6,748 nt of DNA. Source: Phycisphaerales bacterium UBA3158. Lineage in GTDB: Bacteria; Planctomycetota; Phycisphaerae; Phycisphaerales; SM1A02. Of this stretch, positions 6,289 to 6,748 are shown piece after piece (the first letter of the stretch is position 1; every line of letters starts with the position of its first letter). The notes beneath the pieces were generated by a model. That model searched no databases and had not been told where the DNA came from. It saw nothing but the letters and a program-made list of their open reading frames with translations. The stretch is from the NCBI GenBank assembly GCA_002364555.1, contig DEYM01000016.1, positions 1 to 6,748 of the forward strand. The letters are read 5' to 3'. The position numbers and the translations under genes are program-made.

Positions 6289-6748
6289 CTATAAATGGGT
6301 CAGCAAGAGATACACGAAGAAGATAATCAGGCCTTGCGGCACCGAAAGCACGGCTAGCCAAAGGGTGAATTTGCCCAGTGCCCATCCCTTCATGCAGATG
6401 CTTGTGAGTGTGAGGATGAGCGTTGCCCCATAGAGAGGCAGGGCGACGAACCATATCTGAGGCGGAAACACGATTGGTCCGCCCGTGGGATTGTCGCTGA
6501 ACACGACGTTTATCAGTTGCACCAAGACGGCAATTGTGGCGGTGACGCTCAATACACTCATCACAAAGGCGGTCTTCGATAGGTTGCCGCTGTCGTTGTG
6601 CCATGCTTCAGTGAAGGAAAACAAAATCGGCCTGGCCCAAAATGAGTCCGGCATGATCTCAAGCTTGCCGCATTCGGGGCAGATCGCCTCAGCCGCCAGC
6701 CCGCCTCTGTCGTAGCCGCACATGCACCTTGGAGTGGTTGATCCGGAT
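6289..6748 (-). CDS. Zinc-ribbon membrane protein, 5' partial
   Basis: The frame ends at TAG (complement of 6289-6291) and is open to the right edge. An ATG (complement of 6721-6723) gives 144 residues, but it falls inside the zinc ribbon: the codon just before it is Cys, giving C-M-C-G-Y-D...C-P-E-C-G, and the upstream codons (S-G-S-T-T-P-R-C) are open, so the true start is probably outside the window. Numbering from that Met, the four Cys at -1, 2, 15 and 18 should bind one zinc. This C-G-Y-D-x-x-G-L-x(5)-C-P-E-C-G ribbon is common at the N-terminus of small planctomycete membrane proteins. Three membrane helices follow at about 52-75, 90-111 and 119-141, with the ribbon probably cytoplasmic. 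The function is unknown. It converges on the secreted-protein pair and is probably not part of that unit. Confidence 0.83.
   Translation of the reverse strand, partial: SGSTTPRCMCGYDRGGLAAEAICPECGKLEIMPDSFWARPILFSFTEAWHNDSGNLSKTAFVMSVLSVTATIAVLVQLINVVFSDNPTGGPIVFPPQIWFVALPLYGATLILTLTSICMKGWALGKFTLWLAVLSVPQGLIIFFVYLLLTHL

Overview
The window most likely comes from a planctomycete of the Phycisphaerae type, or a close marine relative. Three things point there. Two secreted proteins end in paired calcium-loop (dockerin-like) repeats with W-G-x-C signatures. One of them is a parallel beta-helix protein with the V-C-G-N and D-D-G-G-N-S segments often seen in that lineage. A membrane protein at the right edge carries a C-G-Y-D...C-P-E-C-G zinc ribbon. 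The assignment rests on family recognition from memory, not on a marker gene. No rRNA, tRNA, CRISPR array, insertion sequence or phage gene is visible.

Layout. Bases 2-1126 (+) hold the 3' part of a coiled-coil protein with one C-terminal membrane helix; its start lies left of the window. It converges, with a 14-base gap, on a minus-strand gene (1141-2325) for a putative helix-turn-helix protein of an uncharacterised family. An AT-rich divergent intergenic region (2326-2433) holds candidate back-to-back promoters and a short palindrome. It leads on the plus strand into a two-gene unit. The first gene (2434-4434) encodes an acidic secreted protein with a degenerate cupredoxin-like N-terminus, two duplicated beta-helix modules and a dockerin-like tail. 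The second (4427-6103) overlaps it by 8 bases and encodes a secreted protein with an M23 (LytM-type) peptidase-like domain, beta-sandwich domains and another dockerin-like tail. After a 185-base gap with nothing recognisable, a minus-strand gene (6289 to the right edge) encodes a zinc-ribbon membrane protein whose start lies beyond the window.

Working picture. The overlapping pair is probably co-transcribed and translationally coupled, and both products should be exported and carry the same kind of calcium-binding C-terminus. The divergent helix-turn-helix gene is a candidate local regulator, by position only. The most notable observation is that the M23-like domain lacks every histidine needed for zinc binding and catalysis, so it looks like a non-catalytic binding module. 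No known defence, secretion or biosynthetic system can be recognised.
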